Positions 1 through 7,374 of a stretch of DNA of 9,485 nucleotides are shown here, one piece after another. The notes beneath the pieces were generated by a model that was given only the letters and a program-made list of their open reading frames with translations, did no database searches and was not told the origin of the DNA. Origin of the DNA: BMS3ABIN04 sp965554225 (lineage in GTDB: Bacteria > Bacteroidota > Ignavibacteria > Ignavibacteriales > Melioribacteraceae); assembly GCA_965554225.1 (NCBI GenBank), contig CBEVZC010000119.1:1-9485 (forward strand). The letters are read 5' to 3'. The stretch's first letter is position 1. Every line of letters starts with the position of its first letter. The translations under genes were made by a program, and so were the position numbers.

Positions 1-213
1 CACTACATTATTTGATTTAATTAATTTCTCATTCGAATAATCAGTATTGTTCTTCACTTTGTTAATATTTACACTTTCCTTTTCAATAGTAACTTTTGCT
101 TTATTATCCACAACCGGTTTTGGAGTAATACTTTTTTGTTCAACAATAGTATTCTCCTCTACTTCAGCTGTAACCTTCGCCGCTGTTTTATCAATCTGGA
201 TATTATTTTCTAT
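1..213 (-). CDS. fliK: Continuation of the fliK-like gene in a shifted frame (partial, runs off the window)
   Basis: After a stop TGA at 216-214, the frame one base downstream of the fliK-like frame is open for 71 codons up to position 1. It reads a Lys/Val/Glu/Asn-rich peptide (NNIQIDKTAAKVTAEVEEN, then PKPVVDNKAKVTIEKESV) that matches the composition of the preceding protein. Of the other two minus-strand frames here, one has stops at once and the other soon. The change of frame must fall at 213-203, around AGAAAATAA: removing one A of the AAAA run would give MNRNNIQIDKT and join the two frames smoothly. It has no start codon or ribosome binding site of its own. The conserved FliK C-terminal domain would be expected beyond the left edge. 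Confidence 0.65.
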   Translation of the reverse strand, partial: MENNIQIDKTAAKVTAEVEENTIVEQKSITPKPVVDNKAKVTIEKESVNINKVKNNTDYSNEKLIKSNNVV

Positions 214-1516
214 TCATAGAGGAAATAATTTTCGCTTTATTTACCGATTCTTGAATAACATTCTTTTGTTTACCAGTATGTTCTGCCGCTGTTTCGCTTG
301 AGACTTGGAAGGTTGCTGTTTTTGTCTTATTCTTAGTGTTTATACTTTCCGGTCTCAATACACCAGAAGCGTTTTTCAAATTCGATGTTATTTCATTTTT
401 AAATACAATGTTTTTTAATAGTTTATTATTTAATAAATTATCTTTGTTTTGATTTTGCACCTTAATTTGAATTAGCTCAGAATCCTTATTTCCATTTTGC
501 TGATTAACAACTATTTGCTGTTTAGCCAGACCTTTGTTCGATTTCTTATCCGAGTTTGAATATGAAAATAACAATAGTTTAATTTCATTCTTTAAAATAT
601 TCTTTGTGTTTGCATTGGGTTTTGAATTTCCCAGAGATCTATTTTCACTTTTTGTATCAGGCAAGTTTAAATTTCTACCACGCGTAATTTGAAAAGATAA
701 ATTTTGACTGATATTCTTATTTCCTTTATCCACTTCTACCGGACTGTTTCCGTTCGCTACTTTATTTTCTGTTGCTATAGGTTTGTTTATGATTCCTTTA
801 ATATTTTTAGCTGATTTGTTTTTTAGTGAATCATTAACTTCTACGCTAGTATCAATAACTTTATCACTGGTATTAGAAACATTTTTTATCTGTATAAAAG
901 GCGGTTTTGTGTTTTCAGAATCATCTTTCCCGCTTATTTCACTGAGCAAACTCCCAACATCATTTATTAGGGTTATATTCACATTATGTTTAGCGTCTGA
1001 TGCTTTTGCAGTACTTCCTTTTTTTATATCGATGTTAATTTGTGCGTCACCTTTTTGTAAGCTTAATACAAGACCTTTACCTTGAGATAAGTTTTGCTTT
1101 AAGGCATCCTTAGGGATAATATCACTCACTAATTGCTTTAACTTATTCCACGATAAATCAGTATCAAATGCTTGAGTTCCATTTTTACTATTTTTCCCTA
1201 AACCCAATATTTCAAGTTTTTCTACGATGGAAGGAGGTAAAAACGCTGCCAGGTTTTGCAGATCGGATTTGTCTTCAGCTTTTCTTTTGAGGTTTACATT
1301 CTCACTTTTTACAAACTCTAATTTAATATTACCGGCATTCTTACCTTCACCAATATTAGAACTTTTAGTTCCTACAATATTGATTTTGCCTTTGTTCATA
1401 ATAACTTTAATAATATCTTTAAATAAATATTTATTATTCTTAAGCTTTCCCGGTTGGGTTAACATAATATTATTTGCTATTTCATTATTTTCTAAAAACA
1501 TCGGATTGAATTGCAT
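203..1516 (-). CDS. fliK: FliK-like hook-length control protein, N-terminal and linker part (frame ends early)
   Basis: FliK is exported, measures hook length and switches export specificity through a C-terminal domain. This 437-residue reading frame is a low-complexity, Asn/Lys/Ser-rich polypeptide without membrane segments, as expected of the divergent N-terminal and ruler part of FliK. A few more ordered-looking stretches occur, such as LQNLAAFLPPSIVEKLEILG at about 86-105 and GLVLSLQKGDAQINIDI at about 147-163. The identification rests on location after fliJ and the ylxF-like gene, plus composition; no conserved FliK C-terminal domain is present in this frame. The frame ends in SMNRK-stop at 203, but a different frame continues open with like composition to the window edge (next entry), so I think the real gene is longer and this stop results from an indel or recoding. 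ATG at 1516 overlaps the preceding stop (TAATG). Confidence 0.75.
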   Translation of the reverse strand: MQFNPMFLENNEIANNIMLTQPGKLKNNKYLFKDIIKVIMNKGKINIVGTKSSNIGEGKNAGNIKLEFVKSENVNLKRKAEDKSDLQNLAAFLPPSIVEKLEILGLGKNSKNGTQAFDTDLSWNKLKQLVSDIIPKDALKQNLSQGKGLVLSLQKGDAQINIDIKKGSTAKASDAKHNVNITLINDVGSLLSEISGKDDSENTKPPFIQIKNVSNTSDKVIDTSVEVNDSLKNKSAKNIKGIINKPIATENKVANGNSPVEVDKGNKNISQNLSFQITRGRNLNLPDTKSENRSLGNSKPNANTKNILKNEIKLLLFSYSNSDKKSNKGLAKQQIVVNQQNGNKDSELIQIKVQNQNKDNLLNNKLLKNIVFKNEITSNLKNASGVLRPESINTKNKTKTATFQVSSETAAEHTGKQKNVIQESVNKAKIISSMNRK

Positions 1517-2052
1517 TATCTTGGCCTTGTTAATTTTTTAACTTTATCAATTGTTAAATTTTGTAATATTGCAGCAGCCTTCTTCTGGTTCATTGAATAT
1601 AGGAGATCCCTCGCTTGATTATCGGAGATGTGTGATAATAATTTAGCTGCTTTAGATGAACTCATTGTTTCATATAATTTTTTTGTAGATTTTAACCATG
1701 CTTGATAAGAACTGTCTCGCTTAGTTACCAATCGTTTTTTTAATTGCTCTATTCTCGAATCTTGTTGCTCTATCTGTCCCTTAGCAGTTTGCAATTCTCC
1801 TTGCAGTTTTTTTATTTCATTCTGTAATGAATCCGATTTATCTTCAGCCATTACTAAACTGTCCGCTTTTGTATCAACTAATGAATCCTTAGCAGCTAAC
1901 GTCGAGTCTGCAACATTTTCTAACTGTGATTGAGGTGGAGAAAAATCTAAAGCAAAAATATTATTATACTTTTGATTCATTATGAAAATGCCAACTGTAA
2001 CCGCGAGAAAAACGATTGTAAAAATCAATATGTAAATAATCATGCTTTTCAT
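1516..2052 (-). CDS. YlxF/MotE-like membrane-anchored coiled-coil protein
   Basis: The 178-residue protein has an N-terminal transmembrane helix (about 4-25, IIYILIFTIVFLAVTVGIFI), a short linker, a coiled coil (about 75-115, NEIKKLQGELQTAKGQIEQQ) and a C-terminal small helical domain (about 125-175) with the repeated pattern MSSSKAAKLLSHISDNQA / MNQKKAAAILQNLT. That pattern is typical of the MgtE N-terminal-like domain found in MotE of epsilonproteobacteria, a chaperone-like partner of the MotC scaffold, and in Bacillus YlxF. Position supports this: ylxF lies between fliJ and fliK in the B. subtilis fla/che operon, as here. The helix is expected to anchor it in the inner membrane with the coiled coil outside. 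Its exact partner here is unknown. Start ATG at 2052, 2 bp after fliJ; an alternative ATG lies three codons downstream. Its stop overlaps the next ATG (TAATG). Confidence 0.8.
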   Translation of the reverse strand: MKSMIIYILIFTIVFLAVTVGIFIMNQKYNNIFALDFSPPQSQLENVADSTLAAKDSLVDTKADSLVMAEDKSDSLQNEIKKLQGELQTAKGQIEQQDSRIEQLKKRLVTKRDSSYQAWLKSTKKLYETMSSSKAAKLLSHISDNQARDLLYSMNQKKAAAILQNLTIDKVKKLTRPR

Positions 2053-2054
2053 TG

Positions 2055-2489
2055 CTAATTCTTAGAATATTTTTTGCTTGCCATATCATCGATATTTATT
2101 TGTTCAAGTTTATTCTGCTTAAATTTAAAATCATTAAGATGATGTTCTTCAAGTTTTTCTAATATTTTTCTCTCTTTCGCTTTTTGTGTTAGTTCTATAA
2201 TCTTTTCTTCTTTTTCTTTTTCAAGCGTTTTTATCTTTCCTTTTGCAACATCAATCTTTTTGTCAATCAATTTTTCAAAATCAGAATAGAAATGAAGTTC
2301 AGAACTGCTGAGATATTGTTTACTCAATACTTTTGCTTTCTCTTCTTCCCTTTCTAACAGAAGTTCTTCAATGTAATCTTTCAATTTTCTTATCTTTAAG
2401 TTCAGCACACTTAACTGGCGTTGAACTTCCTTTTCAAAAGTCTTTTTAATTCGTTTAATATTTTCAAATCTGTATAAAAACTTTGCCAT
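2055..2489 (-). CDS. fliJ: Flagellar export chaperone/ATPase stalk protein FliJ
   Basis: FliJ is a small coiled-coil protein that inserts into the FliI hexamer like the gamma subunit of F1-ATPase and helps couple ATPase activity to the export gate. The 144-residue protein is almost entirely charged helix (about 10-65 and 75-125), with the family's N-terminal pattern (FLYRFENIKRIKK) and the C-terminal charged helix (ERKILEKLEEHHLNDF, matching the conserved KxLEKLKE-type motif). Length is typical. The sequence alone would only say coiled coil; its place directly after fliI, joined by a 1-bp TAATG overlap, makes the assignment firm. No Shine-Dalgarno motif is visible, so it probably depends on termination-reinitiation from fliI. 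Confidence 0.9.
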   Translation of the reverse strand: MAKFLYRFENIKRIKKTFEKEVQRQLSVLNLKIRKLKDYIEELLLEREEEKAKVLSKQYLSSSELHFYSDFEKLIDKKIDVAKGKIKTLEKEKEEKIIELTQKAKERKILEKLEEHHLNDFKFKQNKLEQINIDDMASKKYSKN

Positions 2490-3823
2490 TATTCAACCAA
2501 AGGTTTTTCAATTATAGCTTCTAACTTTTCTTTAGAATTTTCGTAAGTAGACATTTCCTTCATATCCTGTTTCAAATATGCTCGCAGTAAATGTATTTTT
2601 GATAAAGCATGATCTATTTGGGGATTGCTTCCTTTAACGTATGCGCCTATGTTTATCAAATCTTCCGCCTCATTGTAAGTCGCTAATATTTCGTTAAATT
2701 CTATTGCTCTCATTCTATGGTCATCGGAAACAATATCCGGCATTACTCTACTTACGCTCTGCAGCGGATCAATTGCGGGAAATTGTCCTTTATTAGCCAG
2801 CTTTCTGGATAATACAAAGTGACCGTCAAGTATTGAACGGACAGCATCTGCAATCGGTTCGGTCATATCATCACCATCTACTAAGACGCTGTAAAAACCT
2901 GTTATTGTTCCCTTGTTTGAAGTACCGGCTCTTTCCAATAATTTCGGTAATATTGCAAACACAGATGGCGTATAACCTTTTGTTGTTGGAGGTTCGCCAA
3001 CCGTAAGACCGACCTCCCTTTGTGCCATTGCAAAACGAGTTACCGAATCCATCATCAATACTACATCTTTCCCTTTATCCCTGAAATATTCCGCTATGGT
3101 TGTACCTATAAATGCCGCTTTAATACGCATTAATGCGGGTTTATCGCTTGTTGCTACAACCACAACCGATCTTTTAAGTCCTTCTTCACCTAAATCTTTT
3201 TCAATAAATTCTCTAACTTCTCTTCCCCGTTCACCAACCAATACTATTACACTAACATCTGCATCGGTATTTCTTGCCATCATTCCAAGCATCACACTTT
3301 TACCAACGCCGCTGCCGGCAAATATTCCAAGTCGCTGTCCCCTTCCGCAAGATAGCAATCCGTCAATTGCACGTATTCCGGTTTGCAACGGCTTTGTAAT
3401 TCTTGCCCGCTCCAGGGGATTTGGCGGTTCTCTAAAAACTTTTTTTGTAGCTGCATAATTTATTTCGCCCTTCCCATCAATCGGGTTTCCCAAACCATCA
3501 ATTACTCTCCCAAGCAGCTCTTCACCCACACCGACCGAAAATGTTTTACCGGTAGCAACTATTTCACAAGACGGGGAAATATCTTCAACTTCATCAAGCG
3601 CAATTGAAAGGACTTTACCATTCTTAAATCCAACAACTTCCGATTTACAAACTTCATTTCCAGATTTATCTACAATAGTGCAAATTTCACCTAAAGATAC
3701 ATTCGGGCCAATGGAAACTATAACCAGACCAATTACGTCAGTAACCTTTCCATTAATTTTTATTAGCTCAGCTTTTTCTATTGCTCTGGAAAATCTATCA
3801 ATATATAAATCAGCTAATTCCAT
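2489..3823 (-). CDS. fliI: Flagellum-specific export ATPase FliI
   Basis: FliI is the hexameric ATPase that unfolds and delivers rod, hook and filament subunits to the export gate. It is related to the F1-ATPase beta subunit. The 444 residues carry an N-terminal beta-barrel (about 20-95), Walker A AGSGVGKS at 169-176, the catalytic glutamate in GERGREVREF (Glu198; its 23-residue distance from Lys175 equals that between Salmonella Lys188 and Glu211), Walker B VVLMMDS ending at 260, and the FliI/type III-typical RFAMAQREVGLTVGEPP and KGYTPSVFAILP segments. The C-terminal domain has the usual helical bundle. All catalytic residues are present, so it is expected to be active. ATG at 3823 follows the fliH stop by 3 bp; its stop overlaps the fliJ start as TAATG. 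Confidence 0.98.
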   Translation of the reverse strand: MELADLYIDRFSRAIEKAELIKINGKVTDVIGLVIVSIGPNVSLGEICTIVDKSGNEVCKSEVVGFKNGKVLSIALDEVEDISPSCEIVATGKTFSVGVGEELLGRVIDGLGNPIDGKGEINYAATKKVFREPPNPLERARITKPLQTGIRAIDGLLSCGRGQRLGIFAGSGVGKSVMLGMMARNTDADVSVIVLVGERGREVREFIEKDLGEEGLKRSVVVVATSDKPALMRIKAAFIGTTIAEYFRDKGKDVVLMMDSVTRFAMAQREVGLTVGEPPTTKGYTPSVFAILPKLLERAGTSNKGTITGFYSVLVDGDDMTEPIADAVRSILDGHFVLSRKLANKGQFPAIDPLQSVSRVMPDIVSDDHRMRAIEFNEILATYNEAEDLINIGAYVKGSNPQIDHALSKIHLLRAYLKQDMKEMSTYENSKEKLEAIIEKPLVE

Positions 3824-3826
3824 TTC

Positions 3827-4459
3827 CTATTCATTATTATTTAACATGTTCTCAAACTGTTTCTTAATCTCATTTATTTGGGTCGATATTCTACCGTCAA
3901 CATTTCCAATTTCAGTTTCAATTACGCATCCGCCTATTCCGATATTATCATCCGCTTCAATTTTAATTTTCGCTAAACCTGTATTCAACTTTTTAACTGT
4001 ATCATTAGTATTCAATAATTTAAAATCTTGTGAATTAACCTTAATCAGTATTTTATTAGCGCCCAACACCTTACTGAGGCTGGCTTTCAAAACCGATTCT
4101 ATTGTTGTTTTCTCTTTTAGCTCGCGATGCAATATTTGTTTGGCAGCTTTTATTGAAACCTTTGAAACAATTTCATCAAATTCGGTTTCGTAATTGGTTA
4201 TTTTATTCTCGAAGCTCGAAAGTATTTTATAGTATTCTTCCGATTGCGATGCTAATTTATCAGTGAGATCTTTCTCAAGCTCCTTTTTCGCTTCTTCATA
4301 ACCTTCTTGAAATCCTTTTTGATATTGTATTTCAAGCTGTTCAGTGATAATATCTTCTTTCTTAGATACTTCTTCACGTTCTATTATCTCCACCATTTTA
4401 TCGGCAACTACCGCTTTTAGTTTTTTCGACTTAATTGAAATTCTTAATGTATCAGACAT
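3827..4459 (-). CDS. fliH: Flagellar export ATPase regulator/stator FliH
   Basis: FliH is the peripheral stalk-like partner of the export ATPase FliI; it holds FliI inactive and tethers it to the C ring and export gate. The 210-residue protein has a charged N-terminal region, a short glycine-repeat helix of the kind characteristic of FliH (G49-FQE-G53-YEE-A57), a coiled coil to about residue 100 (KELEKDLTDKLASQ, ENKITNYETEFDEIV), and a C-terminal FliH/V-ATPase E-like domain (AAKQILHRELKE, ILIKVNSQDFKLL, IGIGGCVIETEIGNVDGRI). Family similarity is weak in sequence, as usual for FliH; the identification rests on these patterns and on the position between fliG and fliI. ATG at 4459 overlaps the fliG stop by 8 bp; no strong ribosome binding site is seen, supporting coupling. 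Confidence 0.9.
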   Translation of the reverse strand: MSDTLRISIKSKKLKAVVADKMVEIIEREEVSKKEDIITEQLEIQYQKGFQEGYEEAKKELEKDLTDKLASQSEEYYKILSSFENKITNYETEFDEIVSKVSIKAAKQILHRELKEKTTIESVLKASLSKVLGANKILIKVNSQDFKLLNTNDTVKKLNTGLAKIKIEADDNIGIGGCVIETEIGNVDGRISTQINEIKKQFENMLNNNE

Positions 4460-5477
4460 AGACTTCTTCGCTTCCGCCTCTAAAACTGATTGTTATTTCT
4501 TCTTGTTCTTCTAAGTTTTTAATAACATCAACAACTCTGGCTTGTGCTTCTTCAACTTCTTTTAATTTAACAGGACCCATGAATTGAAGCTCTTCCTTAA
4601 GCAAGTCTGCCGCACGCTCAGACATATTCGAGAAAACCTTGTCTTTTACTTTATCATCCGCAACTTTCAGTGAAAGACCCAAATCCTTTCTATCAACCTC
4701 TTTAAGTATTCTCTGTATATCTCTATCCTGTAAGTGAATAATATCATCAAATAGAAACATCAATCTCTTTATTTCAAAAGCTACATCTTGATCTTTTTCT
4801 TCCAATTTTGAAATAATTTCTTTATTCAAGCTCACCTTTACTCTATTTAATATTGTCGCAACTGTTTTTGCACCGCCCAACTGTCCCATAGTTTGATTAA
4901 TGGAAAAACCGGCTAACTCATCAACTACTTTTTCAATTTGTTTAAGTGTTTGCGGAGATATTTTACCAAGTGTAGCAATTCTGTAAACCACTTCAATTTT
5001 TAAGTCATCCGGCAATTCTGCAAGAGCCTCGGCAGTTTGATCGGGATTCAAGTTCGCCAATATCAACGCTATAGTCTGCGGATGTTCTTTGCTTAAGAAG
5101 TTTACTAATTGTGCCGAGTCTGCTTTTTTTAGTACATCAAAGCCATGAAGCGTTGTAATGTTTTTAACCTTTTCAATAACTTCTAAAGCTTTAGAGTAAC
5201 CAAAAGATTTCTCCAAAACTTGCTGAGCAAATTCAAGTCCTCCTTCTAACAAATATTCTCTCGCTGTAACAAGTTCATAATATTCATCAATAACCTGTTC
5301 AACAACATGCGAAGGTATATTCTTTACTTTTGTAATTTCTGCTGAAATTGCTTCAACATCGGTCGGCTCCAAATACTTAAATACTTGAGATGCAACATCG
5401 ACATTGAGTGCAATAAAAAGTAATGCGGATTTTTGCAAACCATTTAGTTCGCTTATATCGTTATTATTCGTACTCAT
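4452..5477 (-). CDS. fliG: Flagellar motor switch protein FliG
   Basis: FliG forms the upper ring of the C ring, binds FliF through its N-terminus and generates torque with the stator through its C-terminus. The 341-residue length is normal. Domains in order: N-terminal FliF-binding region (about 10-100); middle domain with the EHPQ motif at 131-134 (KEHPQTIALILANL) that contacts FliM; C-terminal domain with a second FliM-binding surface and the torque helix. The charged torque residues are conserved in kind: Arg288 (MSERAAD), Glu295-Glu296 (KEEL, where E. coli has Asp288-Asp289) and Lys304 (GPVKLK, where E. coli has Arg297). It starts inside fliF, preceded by a close GAGGG motif, and overlaps fliH by 8 bp, so translation of the three genes is probably coupled. 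Confidence 0.97.
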   Translation of the reverse strand: MSTNNNDISELNGLQKSALLFIALNVDVASQVFKYLEPTDVEAISAEITKVKNIPSHVVEQVIDEYYELVTAREYLLEGGLEFAQQVLEKSFGYSKALEVIEKVKNITTLHGFDVLKKADSAQLVNFLSKEHPQTIALILANLNPDQTAEALAELPDDLKIEVVYRIATLGKISPQTLKQIEKVVDELAGFSINQTMGQLGGAKTVATILNRVKVSLNKEIISKLEEKDQDVAFEIKRLMFLFDDIIHLQDRDIQRILKEVDRKDLGLSLKVADDKVKDKVFSNMSERAADLLKEELQFMGPVKLKEVEEAQARVVDVIKNLEEQEEITISFRGGSEEVYV

Positions 5478-7083
5478 CTTCCCTCAACCATGAATTTATT
5501 AGTTTTGCTGCTTCAGTTGGATTTTTGGCAACATAGTTAACAATCTTTTCCTGCTTCATTTGTCTATGAGCTGCCTCATCTGTAATTTCATCTTCAATAT
5601 CACCTATTTCCAGGAATTGTTTCTTTTTTTGCAATTTCGGTTGGAATGTTGAAGGCGGTAGACCTGCAGGGTTGCCTGCAGGTGCGGTTGCCAAACTATT
5701 AAATGCCCGATCTTCATAAGTTGGCGCGCCGGTGCCAATCATTATTTTTTCGTCTTTCAACTTTTTCATTAAGCTTTTTAACACAAAGCCGGCGCCGGCA
5801 ATAGCCAAAATCATTAACAAGTAATTTATCCATTTACCAATATCATCAAGCGGTGATGCCGTACCGTCATCCTGTATTTCCGTAGGCGCTTCGAAGGGAA
5901 TACTTACAATAGAAATTTTATCTTTACGACTGTCATCAATTCCTACAGCTTGTCTTAACAATTGCTCAATCTTTTTTAATTGTGCATCTGTTCTTGGTTC
6001 ATATACAGTCTCAACTTTACTACCGTTTTTCACTTCTTTGGGAACACCGTTTACTACTGCAGCAAGGGTAATCCTTTTTATATTCCCTGCGCCGTCTATC
6101 ATCTTTTCTATCGTTTTACTTATCTCATAATTGGTTGTTGTGTTTTCCGAAACAAGCGCGCTGGAATCCCTGGTCGTAACGCCGTTACTTTGCGATTTGC
6201 TGGTTTGTTCACTAACCACTACTTGAGACTCGGGATCGTAAGATTCCATAGTTTTTTCAACTTGCTTAAAATTTAAGTCAACGTTTACTTGAATGTCGGA
6301 ATTTCCGTAGCCAACTATTTTATTTAATATCCTCTGAGCTTTTTGTGTTAAATATTTCTCAATATTCGTCTTTACTTCATACTGTTTTGAACCGCTGCTT
6401 GCTAGCGGATCTTGGTCAACCGGTTTTGACAGCATTCGTCCTCGTGTATCAACAATTGTAACATTTTCAGGTGTTAATCCTTCAACACTACCTGCTACCA
6501 AATTTTCAATTGCCGTGATGCTGCTTTTCGATGGAGTGTTTCTAGAAGTCAATTTTAATACAACCGAAGCAGTAGGCTTCTTTTCTTCATCTTTAAATAT
6601 TGACTTAGTAGGGATAACAATATGAACCCTCGCTGATTTAATTCCGTCTTGTTCGGTTATAGTTCGGGATAATTCCCCTTCAAGCGCTCTTTTATAATTT
6701 ATTTTCTGCATAAACTCAGACATACCCATTGTGTTATGGTCGAATATTTCATATCCCACAACACCCGAGCTTGGAACACCTTTACTTGCTAAATCCAATC
6801 TTACTTTATAAATTTTATCTTTTGGAACCGTAATGGTTGTACCATTTCCAATAATTTTATAGGGTACTTTTTCAGCAGATAAATAATTAACGACTTGTGA
6901 AGCATCCTCTTGAGAAAGATTCGAATAAAGCGTTGAGTAAGTTGGCTCGTTGAAAATAAAAAATATAAACCCGAGTAAAACAAAAGTTACAACGGCAATT
7001 CCCGCAATCATTAATCTTTGTTGCATCGACAACTTGTTAAATATCCCTAAAAGGGATCCGTAAAGATTTTTACTTTTATCCAC
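5464..7083 (-). CDS. fliF: Flagellar MS-ring protein FliF
   Basis: FliF oligomerises in the inner membrane to form the MS ring, the platform for rod and switch. The 539-residue protein has the expected plan: a short cytoplasmic N-terminus, TM helix 1 at about 23-45 (LMIAGIAVVTFVLLGFIFFI), a large periplasmic region with ring-building motifs (YSTLYSNLSQEDASQVVNYL, VPYKIIGNGTTITVP, ALEGELSRTI, ARVHIVIP), and TM helix 2 at about 418-439 (WINYLLMILAIAGAGFVLKS). The cytoplasmic tail ends in a FliG-binding segment (EKIVNYVAKNPTEAAKLINS). The start is GTG at 7083, two bases after fliE, with AAGGA about 10 nt upstream; the next ATG (residue 20) would shorten the cytoplasmic N-terminus. It overlaps fliG by 14 bp, suggesting coupled synthesis of the two ring partners. 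Confidence 0.97.
   Translation of the reverse strand: MDKSKNLYGSLLGIFNKLSMQQRLMIAGIAVVTFVLLGFIFFIFNEPTYSTLYSNLSQEDASQVVNYLSAEKVPYKIIGNGTTITVPKDKIYKVRLDLASKGVPSSGVVGYEIFDHNTMGMSEFMQKINYKRALEGELSRTITEQDGIKSARVHIVIPTKSIFKDEEKKPTASVVLKLTSRNTPSKSSITAIENLVAGSVEGLTPENVTIVDTRGRMLSKPVDQDPLASSGSKQYEVKTNIEKYLTQKAQRILNKIVGYGNSDIQVNVDLNFKQVEKTMESYDPESQVVVSEQTSKSQSNGVTTRDSSALVSENTTTNYEISKTIEKMIDGAGNIKRITLAAVVNGVPKEVKNGSKVETVYEPRTDAQLKKIEQLLRQAVGIDDSRKDKISIVSIPFEAPTEIQDDGTASPLDDIGKWINYLLMILAIAGAGFVLKSLMKKLKDEKIMIGTGAPTYEDRAFNSLATAPAGNPAGLPPSTFQPKLQKKKQFLEIGDIEDEITDEAAHRQMKQEKIVNYVAKNPTEAAKLINSWLREDEYE
5662..5683. repeat. Tandem/inverted CCTGCAGG palindromes inside fliF
   Basis: ACCTGCAGG and CCTGCAGGT form a perfect 9-bp inverted repeat with a 4-nt spacer. 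Each arm contains the 8-bp palindrome CCTGCAGG, and the copies lie 12 bp apart, so the unit is also a direct repeat of four codons. It encodes the Pro-Ala-Gly repeat (PAGNPAGLPP) in the flexible cytoplasmic linker of FliF and is visibly more GC-rich than its surroundings. Confidence 0.8.
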
Positions 7084-7085
7084 AA

Positions 7086-7373
7086 TTATTGCATCCTTGT
7101 TAATTCTTTATACATATCGATTGCTTTGTTTCTGATTTCCATTAAAAGCTGCAAACTTGTTTTAGCCTTTTCTCCGGCTATCATAACTTCGTGAAGTTCT
7201 ACATCCTTCCCTTCAACAAAATCACTTATCATTTGTTTGGATGTTAGCTGATCTCCATTTACGTCTTTTACTAAACCGGAAAACATTTGCCCGAAACTGG
7301 GATTACCGACATTGTTTAATTCAATACTCTTAGGAAATTTTGGCAACGATCCGCTTACGTCTCCAATTTTCAT
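7086..7373 (-). CDS. fliE: Flagellar hook-basal body protein FliE
   Basis: FliE joins the MS ring (FliF) to the rod and is among the first proteins exported. The 95-residue product has the family's typical length and its diagnostic C-terminal half: the GKDVELHEVMIAGEKAKTSL segment (about residues 54-73), in which the His-Glu-Val-Met context is characteristic, followed by LLMEIRNKAIDMYKELTRMQ. I chose ATG at 7373 rather than the in-frame TTG at 7391: GAGAGG lies 5 nt upstream, the preceding gene stops one base before (TAAA-ATG), and FliE proteins usually begin close to this point. The stop TAA is 2 bp before the GTG of fliF, its structural partner. Confidence 0.94.
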   Translation of the reverse strand: MKIGDVSGSLPKFPKSIELNNVGNPSFGQMFSGLVKDVNGDQLTSKQMISDFVEGKDVELHEVMIAGEKAKTSLQLLMEIRNKAIDMYKELTRMQ

Positions 7374-7374
7374 T

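Noticed and set aside
1227..1541. Plus-strand open frame beginning ATGGAAGGAGGT, with a perfect AAGGAGG Shine-Dalgarno match
   Set aside because: It lies wholly antisense to the fliK-like gene; the AAGGAGG motif is the complement of codons for Leu-Pro-Pro-Ser, is inside the frame itself and is not followed by a start at proper distance. The product looks like an antisense hydrophobic translation.
3678..4193. Long plus-strand open frame (171 codons) opposite fliI/fliH
   Set aside because: It spans the junction of two certain minus-strand genes, has a Ser/Phe/Ile-rich composition typical of the complement of Lys/Glu-rich coiled-coil genes, and has no ribosome binding site.
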